Source of the DNA: an uncultured Eubacteriales bacterium
GTDB taxonomy: Bacteria; Bacillota; Clostridia; Oscillospirales; Acutalibacteraceae
Assembly (NCBI GenBank): GCA_934647945.1
Contig: CAKUFK010000003.1
Span: 124,001-188,000 of the forward strand
DNA: 64,000 nucleotides
Direction: 5' to 3'
Shown here: in pieces, positions 18,107 to 26,485 of the stretch
How the letters are laid out: every line of letters begins with the position of its first letter
Position numbering within the stretch: the stretch's first letter is position 1
The notes under the pieces: generated by a model
What the model saw: only the letters and a program-made list of their open reading frames with translations
What the model was told of the DNA's origin: nothing
Database searches by the model: none
Translations under genes and position numbers: made by a program

Positions 18107-19492
18107 ATGAGACGTCTCAAACTAGTCGGGCCGCTCCTTTTGGCCGCGGCTCTTTGTTTCCAAACGGGCTGTTTCCGCCCCTATACCCTTCCCGAGAGCA
18201 GCGGCGGGGAAACGGTGCAGACTCTCGGTACCATCGGGACGAGCTATACGACGGATGCGTCGGATACGCAGGCCGACACGACGGGGGAGGACACCACCGG
18301 TTCTGCCGTCACGGACGGGTCCTCGTCGGATGCCTCACAGGGGCCGTCCGCATCGTCGGGAACACGGCCGTCGACGGCCGTCACCACGCCGGCCGCTTCC
18401 GGCAGTGGGAGTACGGCGACCACGGCTGCGCCGACCAACCCGCCGTCCCCGCCTGCCCCCTCCGAGATGAAGGGTGTATGGGTGTCTTACATAGAGCTGA
18501 ATACGATATTCAAAAACAAGACGGAATCGGCCGCCAAGCTCGCGATTGACCAGATTATGGACAACTGCGTGTCATATGGGCTCAACACGGTCTTTTTCCA
18601 TGTGCGCGCCAACAGCGACGCCTATTATAAATCGTCCCTGTTCAAGCCGGCCGCCTCAGTGGCCAATCTCATAGGCAACGGCTTCGACCCTCTGGCCTAT
18701 GCCGTCGCCTCCGCCCACAGCCGGGGGCTGCAGCTCCACGCCTGGGTCAACCCGTACCGGATCGGTTCCAATCTGTCCTATCGTGTCTCCGGGGTGGACT
18801 ATTTCCAGAAGGGAGACAAATATTATTACGTCCCCACCTCTGCCGGCGCGCAGAAGCTGATCCTCGACGGACTGCGGGAGCTGACCCTGAACTACGCGAT
18901 CGATGGGATCCAGTATGACGATTACTTTTATCCGACCGGGCTGATGTCCTCATCGGTTGAAAGCTTTGAAGAGGCGGACTATGCGGCATCCGGAAGGAAG
19001 CTGAGCGTGGCCGACTGGCGGCGCGCCGCCGTGGATGCGCTCATCTCCGGCAGTTACCAGGTGGCGCATGCCAAGAATATCGTGTTCGGGGTTTCTCCCT
19101 CCCATGATTATAATAAAACCTATTCCCAGATGTACGCGGATACGCACAAATGGCTTGCCCAGCCGGGCTATGTCGATTATATGTGCCCGCAGATCTACTT
19201 CGGCTTTCTCCACGGGAGTTCTCCGTTTGATAAGATGGTGGATCAATGGTTTGCCCTGCCCCGTGCGTCCGGAGTACAGCTGTACGTGGGGCTGGCGATC
19301 TACAAGGGCGGGATTGCCGACGATACATGGGCCGGTTCGGGACGAAATGAGTGGGCGACCCATAACGATATCATGAAACGATCGGTGGAATACCTGCGGG
19401 CGAAAAAGGTTCCGGGTATGATTTTCTATAGCTATACGTATTTTGAATCCGCCAGGGAAGAAGCGGAAAATCTGCTCCCCCTTCTCCGGTAA
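18107..19492 (+). CDS. GHL10/DUF187-family glycoside hydrolase-like lipoprotein
   Basis: 461 residues from ATG 18107 (GGGAGGAAGAGG upstream). A lipoprotein signal peptide ends at the Cys in FQTGC (about residue 22), followed by a Ser/Thr/Gly-rich linker to about residue 120. The catalytic-like domain starts MKGVWVSYIELNTIF and continues with GLNTVFFHVRANSDAYY and LHAWVNPYRIG. It also shows YAIDGIQYDDYFYP and VDYMCPQIYFGF. This is the family 10-like hydrolase (GHL10, PF02638) fold. It probably acts on cell-wall or exopolymer glycans outside the membrane. The next gene carries a related domain. Confidence 0.88.
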   Translation: MRRLKLVGPLLLAAALCFQTGCFRPYTLPESSGGETVQTLGTIGTSYTTDASDTQADTTGEDTTGSAVTDGSSSDASQGPSASSGTRPSTAVTTPAASGSGSTATTAAPTNPPSPPAPSEMKGVWVSYIELNTIFKNKTESAAKLAIDQIMDNCVSYGLNTVFFHVRANSDAYYKSSLFKPAASVANLIGNGFDPLAYAVASAHSRGLQLHAWVNPYRIGSNLSYRVSGVDYFQKGDKYYYVPTSAGAQKLILDGLRELTLNYAIDGIQYDDYFYPTGLMSSSVESFEEADYAASGRKLSVADWRRAAVDALISGSYQVAHAKNIVFGVSPSHDYNKTYSQMYADTHKWLAQPGYVDYMCPQIYFGFLHGSSPFDKMVDQWFALPRASGVQLYVGLAIYKGGIADDTWAGSGRNEWATHNDIMKRSVEYLRAKKVPGMIFYSYTYFESAREEAENLLPLLR

Positions 19493-19540
19493 CAGGAAAT
19501 TGGAAACGGCCCGTTCGGGCGGAAAGGTTTGGTATCCGGT

Positions 19541-22500
19541 ATGGCAAAACATGCGCGGCGCGCGCCTGTCCCCAAAAAACTCCTCATCGGCTCGGCCATT
19601 TCGGCCGGCGCCGTGCTGATCATTGTGCTGGCCGTCCTGCTCCTGCACAATGGGCTGCTCGAGACGCTGGCGGGGGTGTTCGGCCCTCCGGCCGCGTCGG
19701 ATGTTTCCGCGCCGCCGGACCCCTCTTCGCCGCTGAGCGAGGAGCCCGCGCCTCCGGAACCTGAACCGGAGCCGGAGCCCGTGTACGCATATCCCGTCGA
19801 GATGCGGGGGGCGTTTCTGACAGCCGGGACCGATTACTGGACCTCGGACAAGGATACGGCTGGAACCGTCAAGGGACAGATCGACGCGGCCCTGGCTTCG
19901 ATGCTGGAATGGGATTTCAACACCGTGTTCGTCCCGCTGTCGAAAGGGGACCGGGCCCTCTATTCCTCACAAGTGCTGGAAACCGCTTCCCTTCCGGATG
20001 AGGACGGCGGCGTGTTCGATCCGCTCCGCTATATCCTGACCAAGGCAAAGGAGAACAGCCTGTATGTGTACGGGGTGTTCGATTTCCATATGTCGGACAA
20101 AACCTATTGGGATCCGACTCTCGCGGCGGATGCGGACAAAATGGTGTCGATGGTCAAGGAGGCGGCACCGCTTTACGGCTTCGACGGGTATCTGCTGGGC
20201 AACGTCAGCATGGCGGGTGGCACGACCGGGAACGCTGAGGCGTTCGCCGCCCAGACGGCCTTTGACAACATCAACGCTTTTACAGCCGACGCGGTTACAG
20301 GGGTGGTGAGGCGCGCCGTTGCCGCCATCCGGGAGGCGGACCGCAATTTTTACATCGGCTTGCTCTCCCGCGGAATCTGGGCCCACAAATCGGTCGACGA
20401 AAAAGGGTCGGATACCGCCAGCTATTATGAAGAGATGACCGACGGCCATGCCGACACCCTCGCCTGGGTGGAGGAGGGGCTGTTCAATTTCGTCATGGTG
20501 AAGAATTTTACGTCCACCGTGCACCGCTCGGCGAGCTTCGGCGCGGTGCTGAACTGGTGGTCGGCTGTCTGTGAGAGAACGGGGACCCCCCTGTATATCT
20601 CCCACGCCGCCTCCAAAGTCGGGGGAAGCGAAACCGGATGGAATTCCCCCAGCCAGCTTTCCGAGCAGCTCCTGGCCTGCCGGGGATCCGCGGCATGGAA
20701 GGGGAGTGCCTACGATTCGGTGGCGGCCCTGCGCGCCGACCCCTCCGGCAGCACGACGGCGTTAATCAAAGCATATAAAGGGACGATCCTCTCCGAGTAT
20801 ATCTCCGACACCCTCAAGGTTACGGCGCCGTCTAAAACGACGTATACCACCAACGAGTCAGGGGTATCCTTCCAGGGCAGCGCCGACCCGAATTTCCCGC
20901 TGACGATCAACGGGGAGACGATCGAGCTGTCGGAACACGGCTTTTTCTCTCAGGATTATACCCTGAACCCCGGCGTCAACACCTTCACGCTGTCCCACAA
21001 GGGAAAGACCGTCACCTATAAGGTCACCTATAAGGTGGTCGTGCTCCAGAGCATGACCCCGACTTCGGACATGGCGTTCGACGGGGGCGGTATCATCATC
21101 ATCAATGCAGTGGCGCGCAAAGGGGCATCGGTGTCGGCCACTGTGGGCGGCACTAAGGTCAAGATGGTGGAGGCGCCTGTCAAGGAAGAGGATTCCGGCA
21201 GTGAGGAATCCGAATTTATGAATTATTCGGGTGAATTCGAGCTGCCGGCCGGGATACCTGGAAGGACGCAGAATCTCGGCGCCGTGACGGTCACCGCCTC
21301 TTATAACGGCCTGACCGAAAGCAAGACCGGCGGATCCATCACGGTCAACGCCCTGCCCGAGGTGGAACGTCCCGAAGTCGACCTGCCCGGGACCCTTGAC
21401 GGTCTGCAGACCTTGTCGCCGACCCTGGGCCAGGGGGGACAGGTGACCTCCGGGAAGGTGGCAGTCATTACGGCCGAATATGCGGAGACCTTCCTCGGTA
21501 CCACTACCGACGATTATTCCCGTCCCTACAATTCGCAGCTTCCCAAAGGGACCACCGACTGCTATGTCAAGACGGTATACGATACCGGCAATACCGGCTA
21601 TTCCTACTATCTTTTCGCCTCGGGGCGGCGGGTGTATCAGAAGGACGCGCAGCTGTTCGGCAGCGAGGGATTTAACGCCAATGTCCTGGGCACTCCGGCA
21701 GTGAAAGTCAGCAAGAGCCACACCATGCTGACCGTCAGCCCTCAGTGGCGGATCCCCTTCAACGTCAAGCTGGCGCCCCAGAAATACAGCAACGATTCGC
21801 TGACCAGCCGTCCTAATTATTCTATCCGGAACACCGGGCTGACGGCGGACTATGTGGATGTCACCTTCTATTACGTGTCGTCTGTGGGCGCCGCGCCCGA
21901 TTTTTCGGACAGTCCTCTCATCCGTTCGGCGGAATGGATCCAGGAAGGGGACACCGCCTGGACCCTGCGCCTGCATCTGCGGCACAAGGGGGCGTTTTAC
22001 GGTTTTTCGGAGGTTTGGGATAATGACGGCAATCTGCATCTGTCCTTCCTCAACCCTGCCGATATTGCCTCGAATTCCTCATCCAAGCCGCTGGAAGGGG
22101 TATATATCCTGCTGGATCCGGGTCACGGCGGCCCCTATGAGAAGCCGTCCGAGGCCAAGCTCAACCTGGACTATGCCAACAAGCTCCGGGAGAATCTCAC
22201 GGCCCTGGGTGCCAGGGTGGAGATGACCCGGACGGCGGATGTGGTTTTGGATCTCGAAGACCGTCCGGCCCTGACCCATAACCGGGGATACCATCTCCTC
22301 ATCAGCATCCACATGGACGCCGCCAATAACAGCAAGGCCACCGGGGCCTCCATCCATTTTTACAGCGAGTATGGATATGAGGCTGGCCAGAAACTGTACG
22401 ACAGGGTCCATGCGGCGGAGACCCAGTATGGCGTGGGAACCACGGCGGCGGGCACTCCCCGGGCCGAGCCGGTGAGGTGGAATACCCTGTACATCAACCG

Positions 22501-22726
22501 TATGGTCCATGATATGCCGTCTGTTCTGATTGAATGCGGATTCCAGACGAACAAAACGGATATGGAATGCCTGATAAAGCCCGAATATCGGGATAAGCTG
22601 ATGCAGGCGGTGACGGACGGCGTGGTGGACTATTTCAGCAGCATGCCCGCCAACAGCGGAGCCCGTGCGGCCTCGGCGCCCCTAAGCGTCCCGGATGCCG
22701 CTCCCGTTTCCCGCCGCGAGGATTAG
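19541..22726 (+). CDS. GHL10-like protein fused to a C-terminal N-acetylmuramoyl-L-alanine amidase
   Basis: 1061 residues from ATG 19541; a TTG at 19529 is an alternative. An N-terminal membrane anchor (about 14-40) is followed by a Pro/Glu linker (P-E-P-E repeats). A GHL10-like domain begins PVEMRGAFLTAGTDYW. Beta-rich middle domains span about 425-850. The C-terminal Amidase_3 domain shows LLDPGHGGP, the zinc Glu in SEAKLNLDYANKL, ISIHMDAANN and the catalytic Glu in VLIECGFQTNKTDME. The amidase should cut the MurNAc-L-Ala bond. Pairing with the upstream GHL10 lipoprotein suggests joint cell-envelope remodelling. Ends at a strong terminator. Confidence 0.9.
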   Translation: MAKHARRAPVPKKLLIGSAISAGAVLIIVLAVLLLHNGLLETLAGVFGPPAASDVSAPPDPSSPLSEEPAPPEPEPEPEPVYAYPVEMRGAFLTAGTDYWTSDKDTAGTVKGQIDAALASMLEWDFNTVFVPLSKGDRALYSSQVLETASLPDEDGGVFDPLRYILTKAKENSLYVYGVFDFHMSDKTYWDPTLAADADKMVSMVKEAAPLYGFDGYLLGNVSMAGGTTGNAEAFAAQTAFDNINAFTADAVTGVVRRAVAAIREADRNFYIGLLSRGIWAHKSVDEKGSDTASYYEEMTDGHADTLAWVEEGLFNFVMVKNFTSTVHRSASFGAVLNWWSAVCERTGTPLYISHAASKVGGSETGWNSPSQLSEQLLACRGSAAWKGSAYDSVAALRADPSGSTTALIKAYKGTILSEYISDTLKVTAPSKTTYTTNESGVSFQGSADPNFPLTINGETIELSEHGFFSQDYTLNPGVNTFTLSHKGKTVTYKVTYKVVVLQSMTPTSDMAFDGGGIIIINAVARKGASVSATVGGTKVKMVEAPVKEEDSGSEESEFMNYSGEFELPAGIPGRTQNLGAVTVTASYNGLTESKTGGSITVNALPEVERPEVDLPGTLDGLQTLSPTLGQGGQVTSGKVAVITAEYAETFLGTTTDDYSRPYNSQLPKGTTDCYVKTVYDTGNTGYSYYLFASGRRVYQKDAQLFGSEGFNANVLGTPAVKVSKSHTMLTVSPQWRIPFNVKLAPQKYSNDSLTSRPNYSIRNTGLTADYVDVTFYYVSSVGAAPDFSDSPLIRSAEWIQEGDTAWTLRLHLRHKGAFYGFSEVWDNDGNLHLSFLNPADIASNSSSKPLEGVYILLDPGHGGPYEKPSEAKLNLDYANKLRENLTALGARVEMTRTADVVLDLEDRPALTHNRGYHLLISIHMDAANNSKATGASIHFYSEYGYEAGQKLYDRVHAAETQYGVGTTAAGTPRAEPVRWNTLYINRMVHDMPSVLIECGFQTNKTDMECLIKPEYRDKLMQAVTDGVVDYFSSMPANSGARAASAPLSVPDAAPVSRRED

Positions 22727-22734
22727 AATCGGAG

Positions 22735-22768
22735 TCCGGCCCGTCCGACTGGGGACGGGCCGGATTTT
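22735..22768 (+). terminator. Intrinsic terminator after the amidase fusion gene
   Basis: 12-bp GC stem (22735-22746 with 22753-22764) followed by T4. Confidence 0.88.
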
Positions 22769-22784
22769 GTGTGTGAAAAACGGT

Positions 22785-22812
22785 TTGTTTTTTGCCGGGG
22801 ATATGCTATAAT
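22785..22812 (+). promoter_or_regulatory. Promoter of rlmB
   Basis: TTGTTT (22785-22790), 16-bp spacer, perfect TATAAT (22807-22812). Confidence 0.6.
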
Positions 22813-22903
22813 AGCAGCAGCTTGTTCCGGCGTTTGGGCAGAAATGCCGGCCAATCCGTCCGGTCCGCGCGACAAATTCATCTGAATATTGGGGTTGGAT
22901 ATT

Positions 22904-23698
22904 ATGAATCGACCGGAAGATCCCCGGCCTCGCCAGGAAAAGCGGGAGCTTCAGGCGGACCGGGATATGGTGACGGGCCGCAATGCCGTCCATGAAGCGC
23001 TCAAATCCGGGCGCAGCCTGGATCACGTTTTGGTCGCCAAGGGGGAGCGGAGCGGCAGCATCCGGCCTCTCCTCGCCGCCTGCCGCGAACGCGGCATCCC
23101 GGTCAAGGAGGTGGATTCCCGCAAGCTCGACCAGCTGTGCGGGCCGCATCATCAGGGAATCGCCGCCGTCGCCGCCTGCAAGGAGTACGCGGAGCTGGAA
23201 GACCTGTTCGCGGCGGCGGAACGGTCCGGAGAACCGCCGTTTTTTGTGATCTGTGACGGGATCGAGGACCCGCATAACCTCGGCGCCATCCTCCGCTCTG
23301 CGGAGGCGGCCGGCGTACATGGCGTGATCGTGCCCAAGCGGCATGGCGCGGGGCTGACCTCCGCGGTGTACAAAGCGTCGGCTGGAGCGGTGGAGTACGT
23401 GCCGGTGGCACGGGTGGCCAACATCACCCAGACGATACGGGATATACAGAAACGGGGCGTATGGGTATACGGCCTCGATATGGACGGCGAGACCTGGTGC
23501 ACGGCGGATTTGCGCGGCGCCGCGGCGCTGGTGGTGGGCTCGGAAGGAAAGGGGATCAGCCGTCTGGTAAAGGATACCTGCGACCACTTGGTTTCGCTGC
23601 CGATGTCCGGGCGGATCGGTTCACTGAATGCTTCGGTCGCGTGCGGCATCCTGCTGTATGAGGGGCTGCGGCAGCGCCGGAATCTGATGGCCCGCTGA
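22904..23698 (+). CDS. rlmB: 23S rRNA (guanosine-2'-O-)-methyltransferase RlmB / TrmH-family
   Basis: 264 residues from ATG 22904. The N-terminal substrate-binding domain starts VTGRNAVHEALKSGR. The SPOUT (trefoil-knot) domain shows ICDGIEDPHNLGAILRSAEA, VVGSEGKGISRL and the SAM-binding knot SLPMSGRIGSLNASVACG. It methylates a conserved 23S rRNA guanosine (G2251 in E. coli). The next gene starts 25 bp later and may be in the same transcript. Closely related TrmH enzymes methylate tRNA, but the N-terminal domain favours RlmB. Confidence 0.94.
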   Translation: MNRPEDPRPRQEKRELQADRDMVTGRNAVHEALKSGRSLDHVLVAKGERSGSIRPLLAACRERGIPVKEVDSRKLDQLCGPHHQGIAAVAACKEYAELEDLFAAAERSGEPPFFVICDGIEDPHNLGAILRSAEAAGVHGVIVPKRHGAGLTSAVYKASAGAVEYVPVARVANITQTIRDIQKRGVWVYGLDMDGETWCTADLRGAAALVVGSEGKGISRLVKDTCDHLVSLPMSGRIGSLNASVACGILLYEGLRQRRNLMAR

Positions 23699-23723
23699 TC
23701 TTGATGAGAGCGTGGGGGTTTGT

Positions 23724-26258
23724 ATGGACAGGAATGGACAAAAACCGGCATACGATATCGAGGAAATTCTGGAAGAAGCCCGCCGGATGAAAACCAGCGC
23801 GGCGGCAAAAGCTTCCACGGCTCCGGCCGCCTCTCCTGCACCGATTCCGGCCATGCCGGAAAAACCGGCGGCCCCTGTGCAGACGCCTCCTCCGGCCCGC
23901 TCCTCCCGGCCCCGTCTTCTTCTGGAACAGGAGGAGGCGCAGGGAAAGGAGGAACCGGACAAGCCCCGCCGGGGCATATTCGGGCGTAAAAAAGGGTACG
24001 AAGAACCGGACATGGAAGAGCCGGGATACGCGCCCGCGCCGTCCCGTCCCGCCCTGGCCGCGGAGGATGAAGATGACGTGCGCGTCTATGTCCCGCCGGT
24101 GAAAAAAACCGTCCTGCCTGCGTCTGAAAAGGAAGAGCTCCCTCCGGCATCGGTCAAGGAGCCGCCCAAGGTGGTGGTGGGACCGGTGGTGCATCCGGTG
24201 CCGCCCATGCCGAAAACCACGCGTCCCCGGCCTCTTCCGGCCGAAGATGCCGCCCGTACACGGGTGATGCCGGCCGCGCCGCCGGTCCCCTCCGTCCCCG
24301 AACCGTCCGAGGATCCTCTGGAAGAGGGACAGCTGCGTCTGGATGAGCTTGTGGATGAAGAGGGGCAGCCGGACAGCGAAGAGGAGCTGGAGGCCCGCCT
24401 CTCCAAGGTGCGGCAGGAAAAAATGGAACATTTTGCCCGGCAGAGGCTCAGCGTGTCGGGTGGTTTTAAGCTGGCCGGGGAGGAAGAGGAAAACGATCCC
24501 GCCGAAGAGGCGGAGGAATATGAGGAAGTCGAGCTGGAGGACTATACCAGCTATGCGGATACCGAGGCGGTGCAAAACGAACTCTCTTATCGCCGGAGGA
24601 CGGGCTGGATCGTCCTGGCCCTGACGGGTATTCTCGAGGGCCTGCTGCTGTGGCTGACGGTGATGACCTTCATCACCCCCGCCCTCCCCATCGATCCGAT
24701 CTGGTTTTTGTCGATCCACCTGTTTGTCCTGGGCGTGATGCTGGTTCTCAACCACCGGATGGTGGGCGGCGGGCTGGCAGGGCTGTTCCGGCTCAAGGCC
24801 GATGCGGACAGTGCGGTTTCCCTGGCATCATGCGTCGCGTTCCTCCACACCGCCCTGCAGTTTGCCAATGTCGAAGCCCTTGCGGCCGGGACGGTCCCTC
24901 TCATGGCCGGAGTGGCGGGGCTGGGGATCCTGCTCGGAGCGGCGGGCAAACAGATGCGGATTTCCCGCATTTGCGAGAATTTTCGATTTGTCTCCCATCC
25001 GGGTGAAAAATATGCGGCCCGCCTGATCGAAGATCCGCATGTGGCGGTGGAGGTCGGCCGGCCGGCGGTGGCGATGGGCGAACCGGAAGTGGCCTATTTC
25101 CGGCGTTCCGGTTTTTTGTCCCATTTCCTTGAACATTCCTATGAGCCGGACGTCTGTGACCGGGTGATGCGGGTATTTGTCCCCCTTATGCTGGCCGCCG
25201 CCATCGCTGCGGCCGCCGCCTATGCCGTAATGAACGGCGTGTCGTCCTGGATGAATGCGGTCACCCTGTTCTGCGGTATGGTGTGCCTTTCCGCCCCGGC
25301 CGCAGCGGTGACGGCTGCGAACCTCCCTTTGCTGCGGGCCGCGAAAAAAAGCCTGCGCTGGGGCGGGATGCTTTCGGGCTGGAAGGCGGTGGAGGCGTTT
25401 GGGAATCCGCATGCCCTGGCGGTGGACGCGCTGGAGGTCTTCCCGAGTGAAAGCGTATTGCTGCATGGGATTAAGACATTTTCGGGCGCCCGCATCGACG
25501 AGGCGATCCTGGATGCGGCGTCGGTGACCATCCGGGCGGGGGGACCCCTGTCGAGTGTTTTCCGCCGCGTGATCGAAAACAAAGTGGAACTCCTTCAAGA
25601 GGTCGACACCCTGGTGTACGAACAGGACATGGGCCTGTCCGGCTGGGTCAGCGGCCGGAGGGTATTGGTCGGGTCCCGCCGCCTGCTGGAAAACCACGGC
25701 GTGGACGTACCGTCCCGTGATTATGAGGGCCGGTATGCCAAGGATGGGCGCAAGCTGGTGTATCTCTCCATCGGCGGCGAATTATCCGCGATGTTCGTCA
25801 TCAGCTATGTGGGGGACGAGGGGATGGCCCGTGCCCTGCACGGCCTGACCAAGCGGGGCATTACCCTGCTGGTGCGCACCTGCGATCCCAATGTGACCGA
25901 GGAGCTCATCTGTTCGGTATATGAGCTCGATCCGTATTACGTCGAGGTGCTCGGTGCGACGGCCGGCCGCTCCTACAGCAACCTGGTCAAAGGCTGCGAA
26001 CCCGAGTCTGAGGCGGTGCTCGCGTCCAACGGGCGCCTGGAAGGGATGGCGGATTCCCTGGCCCGCTGCAGCCGGCTGCGCACCGGCGCCGTCCTTGCGG
26101 TGGTGCTGCAGGTGGTCGGCGGGGTGCTGGGCCTCGTGTTGGGGATATATCTCGCCTTCCGTTCAGGACAGCCGTTCCCACCGCTGTATTCCCTGGCGTA
26201 TTTGATGGGCTGGGCGGTCCTGACTTGGATGGTGCCGGTTCTCCTGCGCAAATCCTGA
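23724..26258 (+). CDS. Large membrane protein resembling a catalytically degenerate P-type ATPase
   Basis: 844 residues from ATG 23724. The first ~265 residues are a hydrophilic Pro/Ala/Glu-rich tail, starting MDRNGQKPAYDIEEILEEAR. Several transmembrane segments follow (about 295-410 and 480-535). The segment LSAPAAAVTAANLPLL then RWGGMLSGWKAVEAFG sits where P1-type pumps have CPxAL and the GG-x-ALE region. The expected phosphorylation motif DKTGT is absent; the frame reads ALAVDALEVFP there. The TGD motif reads RTCDPN. N-domain-like GWVSGRRVLVGSRRLLENHGV is kept. It is probably not a pump. Function unknown; it lies after rlmB. Confidence 0.7.
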   Translation: MDRNGQKPAYDIEEILEEARRMKTSAAAKASTAPAASPAPIPAMPEKPAAPVQTPPPARSSRPRLLLEQEEAQGKEEPDKPRRGIFGRKKGYEEPDMEEPGYAPAPSRPALAAEDEDDVRVYVPPVKKTVLPASEKEELPPASVKEPPKVVVGPVVHPVPPMPKTTRPRPLPAEDAARTRVMPAAPPVPSVPEPSEDPLEEGQLRLDELVDEEGQPDSEEELEARLSKVRQEKMEHFARQRLSVSGGFKLAGEEEENDPAEEAEEYEEVELEDYTSYADTEAVQNELSYRRRTGWIVLALTGILEGLLLWLTVMTFITPALPIDPIWFLSIHLFVLGVMLVLNHRMVGGGLAGLFRLKADADSAVSLASCVAFLHTALQFANVEALAAGTVPLMAGVAGLGILLGAAGKQMRISRICENFRFVSHPGEKYAARLIEDPHVAVEVGRPAVAMGEPEVAYFRRSGFLSHFLEHSYEPDVCDRVMRVFVPLMLAAAIAAAAAYAVMNGVSSWMNAVTLFCGMVCLSAPAAAVTAANLPLLRAAKKSLRWGGMLSGWKAVEAFGNPHALAVDALEVFPSESVLLHGIKTFSGARIDEAILDAASVTIRAGGPLSSVFRRVIENKVELLQEVDTLVYEQDMGLSGWVSGRRVLVGSRRLLENHGVDVPSRDYEGRYAKDGRKLVYLSIGGELSAMFVISYVGDEGMARALHGLTKRGITLLVRTCDPNVTEELICSVYELDPYYVEVLGATAGRSYSNLVKGCEPESEAVLASNGRLEGMADSLARCSRLRTGAVLAVVLQVVGGVLGLVLGIYLAFRSGQPFPPLYSLAYLMGWAVLTWMVPVLLRKS

Positions 26259-26290
26259 CTTTCCCGGACATTGTTTGTACATAACTGCCA

Positions 26291-26329
26291 AAATCCTCCT
26301 CTGCCGTTGGTGCAGAGGAGGATTTTTTT
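26291..26329 (+). terminator. Intrinsic terminator after the P-type-ATPase-like gene
   Basis: 13-bp stem AATCCTCCTCTGC with its complement (26292-26304 with 26312-26324) and a run of seven T. Confidence 0.92.
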
Positions 26330-26349
26330 CTCCGTTCACACTTTTTTTA

Positions 26350-26378
26350 TTGAATTCCCATTGCTGATAGGATATAAT
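26350..26378 (+). promoter_or_regulatory. Sigma-A-type promoter of the EF-G paralogue
   Basis: TTGAAT (26350-26355), 17-bp spacer, perfect TATAAT (26373-26378). A second TATAAT at 26414-26419 may give a shorter transcript. Confidence 0.8.
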
Positions 26379-26429
26379 TATCAAAGCATACAAGCTGTTT
26401 GGTTTGTATTTTGTATAATTTAGCTCATA

Positions 26430-26460
26430 TTGCGTCGCCTTTCGTTGAAAGGAGACGCAA
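26430..26460 (+). promoter_or_regulatory. Leader stem-loop upstream of the EF-G paralogue ribosome site
   Basis: 14-nt arms with one mismatch (26430-26443 with 26447-26460) enclose a 3-nt loop. The hairpin ends 9 nt before the AAAGGGGAG ribosome site and is not followed by a T run, so it is not a terminator. It may tune translation or protect the mRNA 5' end. Confidence 0.5.
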
Positions 26461-26485
26461 TTCATAGGAAAGGGGAGTCCAAACA

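Noticed and set aside
20858..22039. 393-codon minus-strand frame opposite the GHL10-amidase gene
   Set aside because: Gly/Arg/His-rich translation typical of an antisense frame in GC-rich coding DNA; the plus-strand gene has clear domains.
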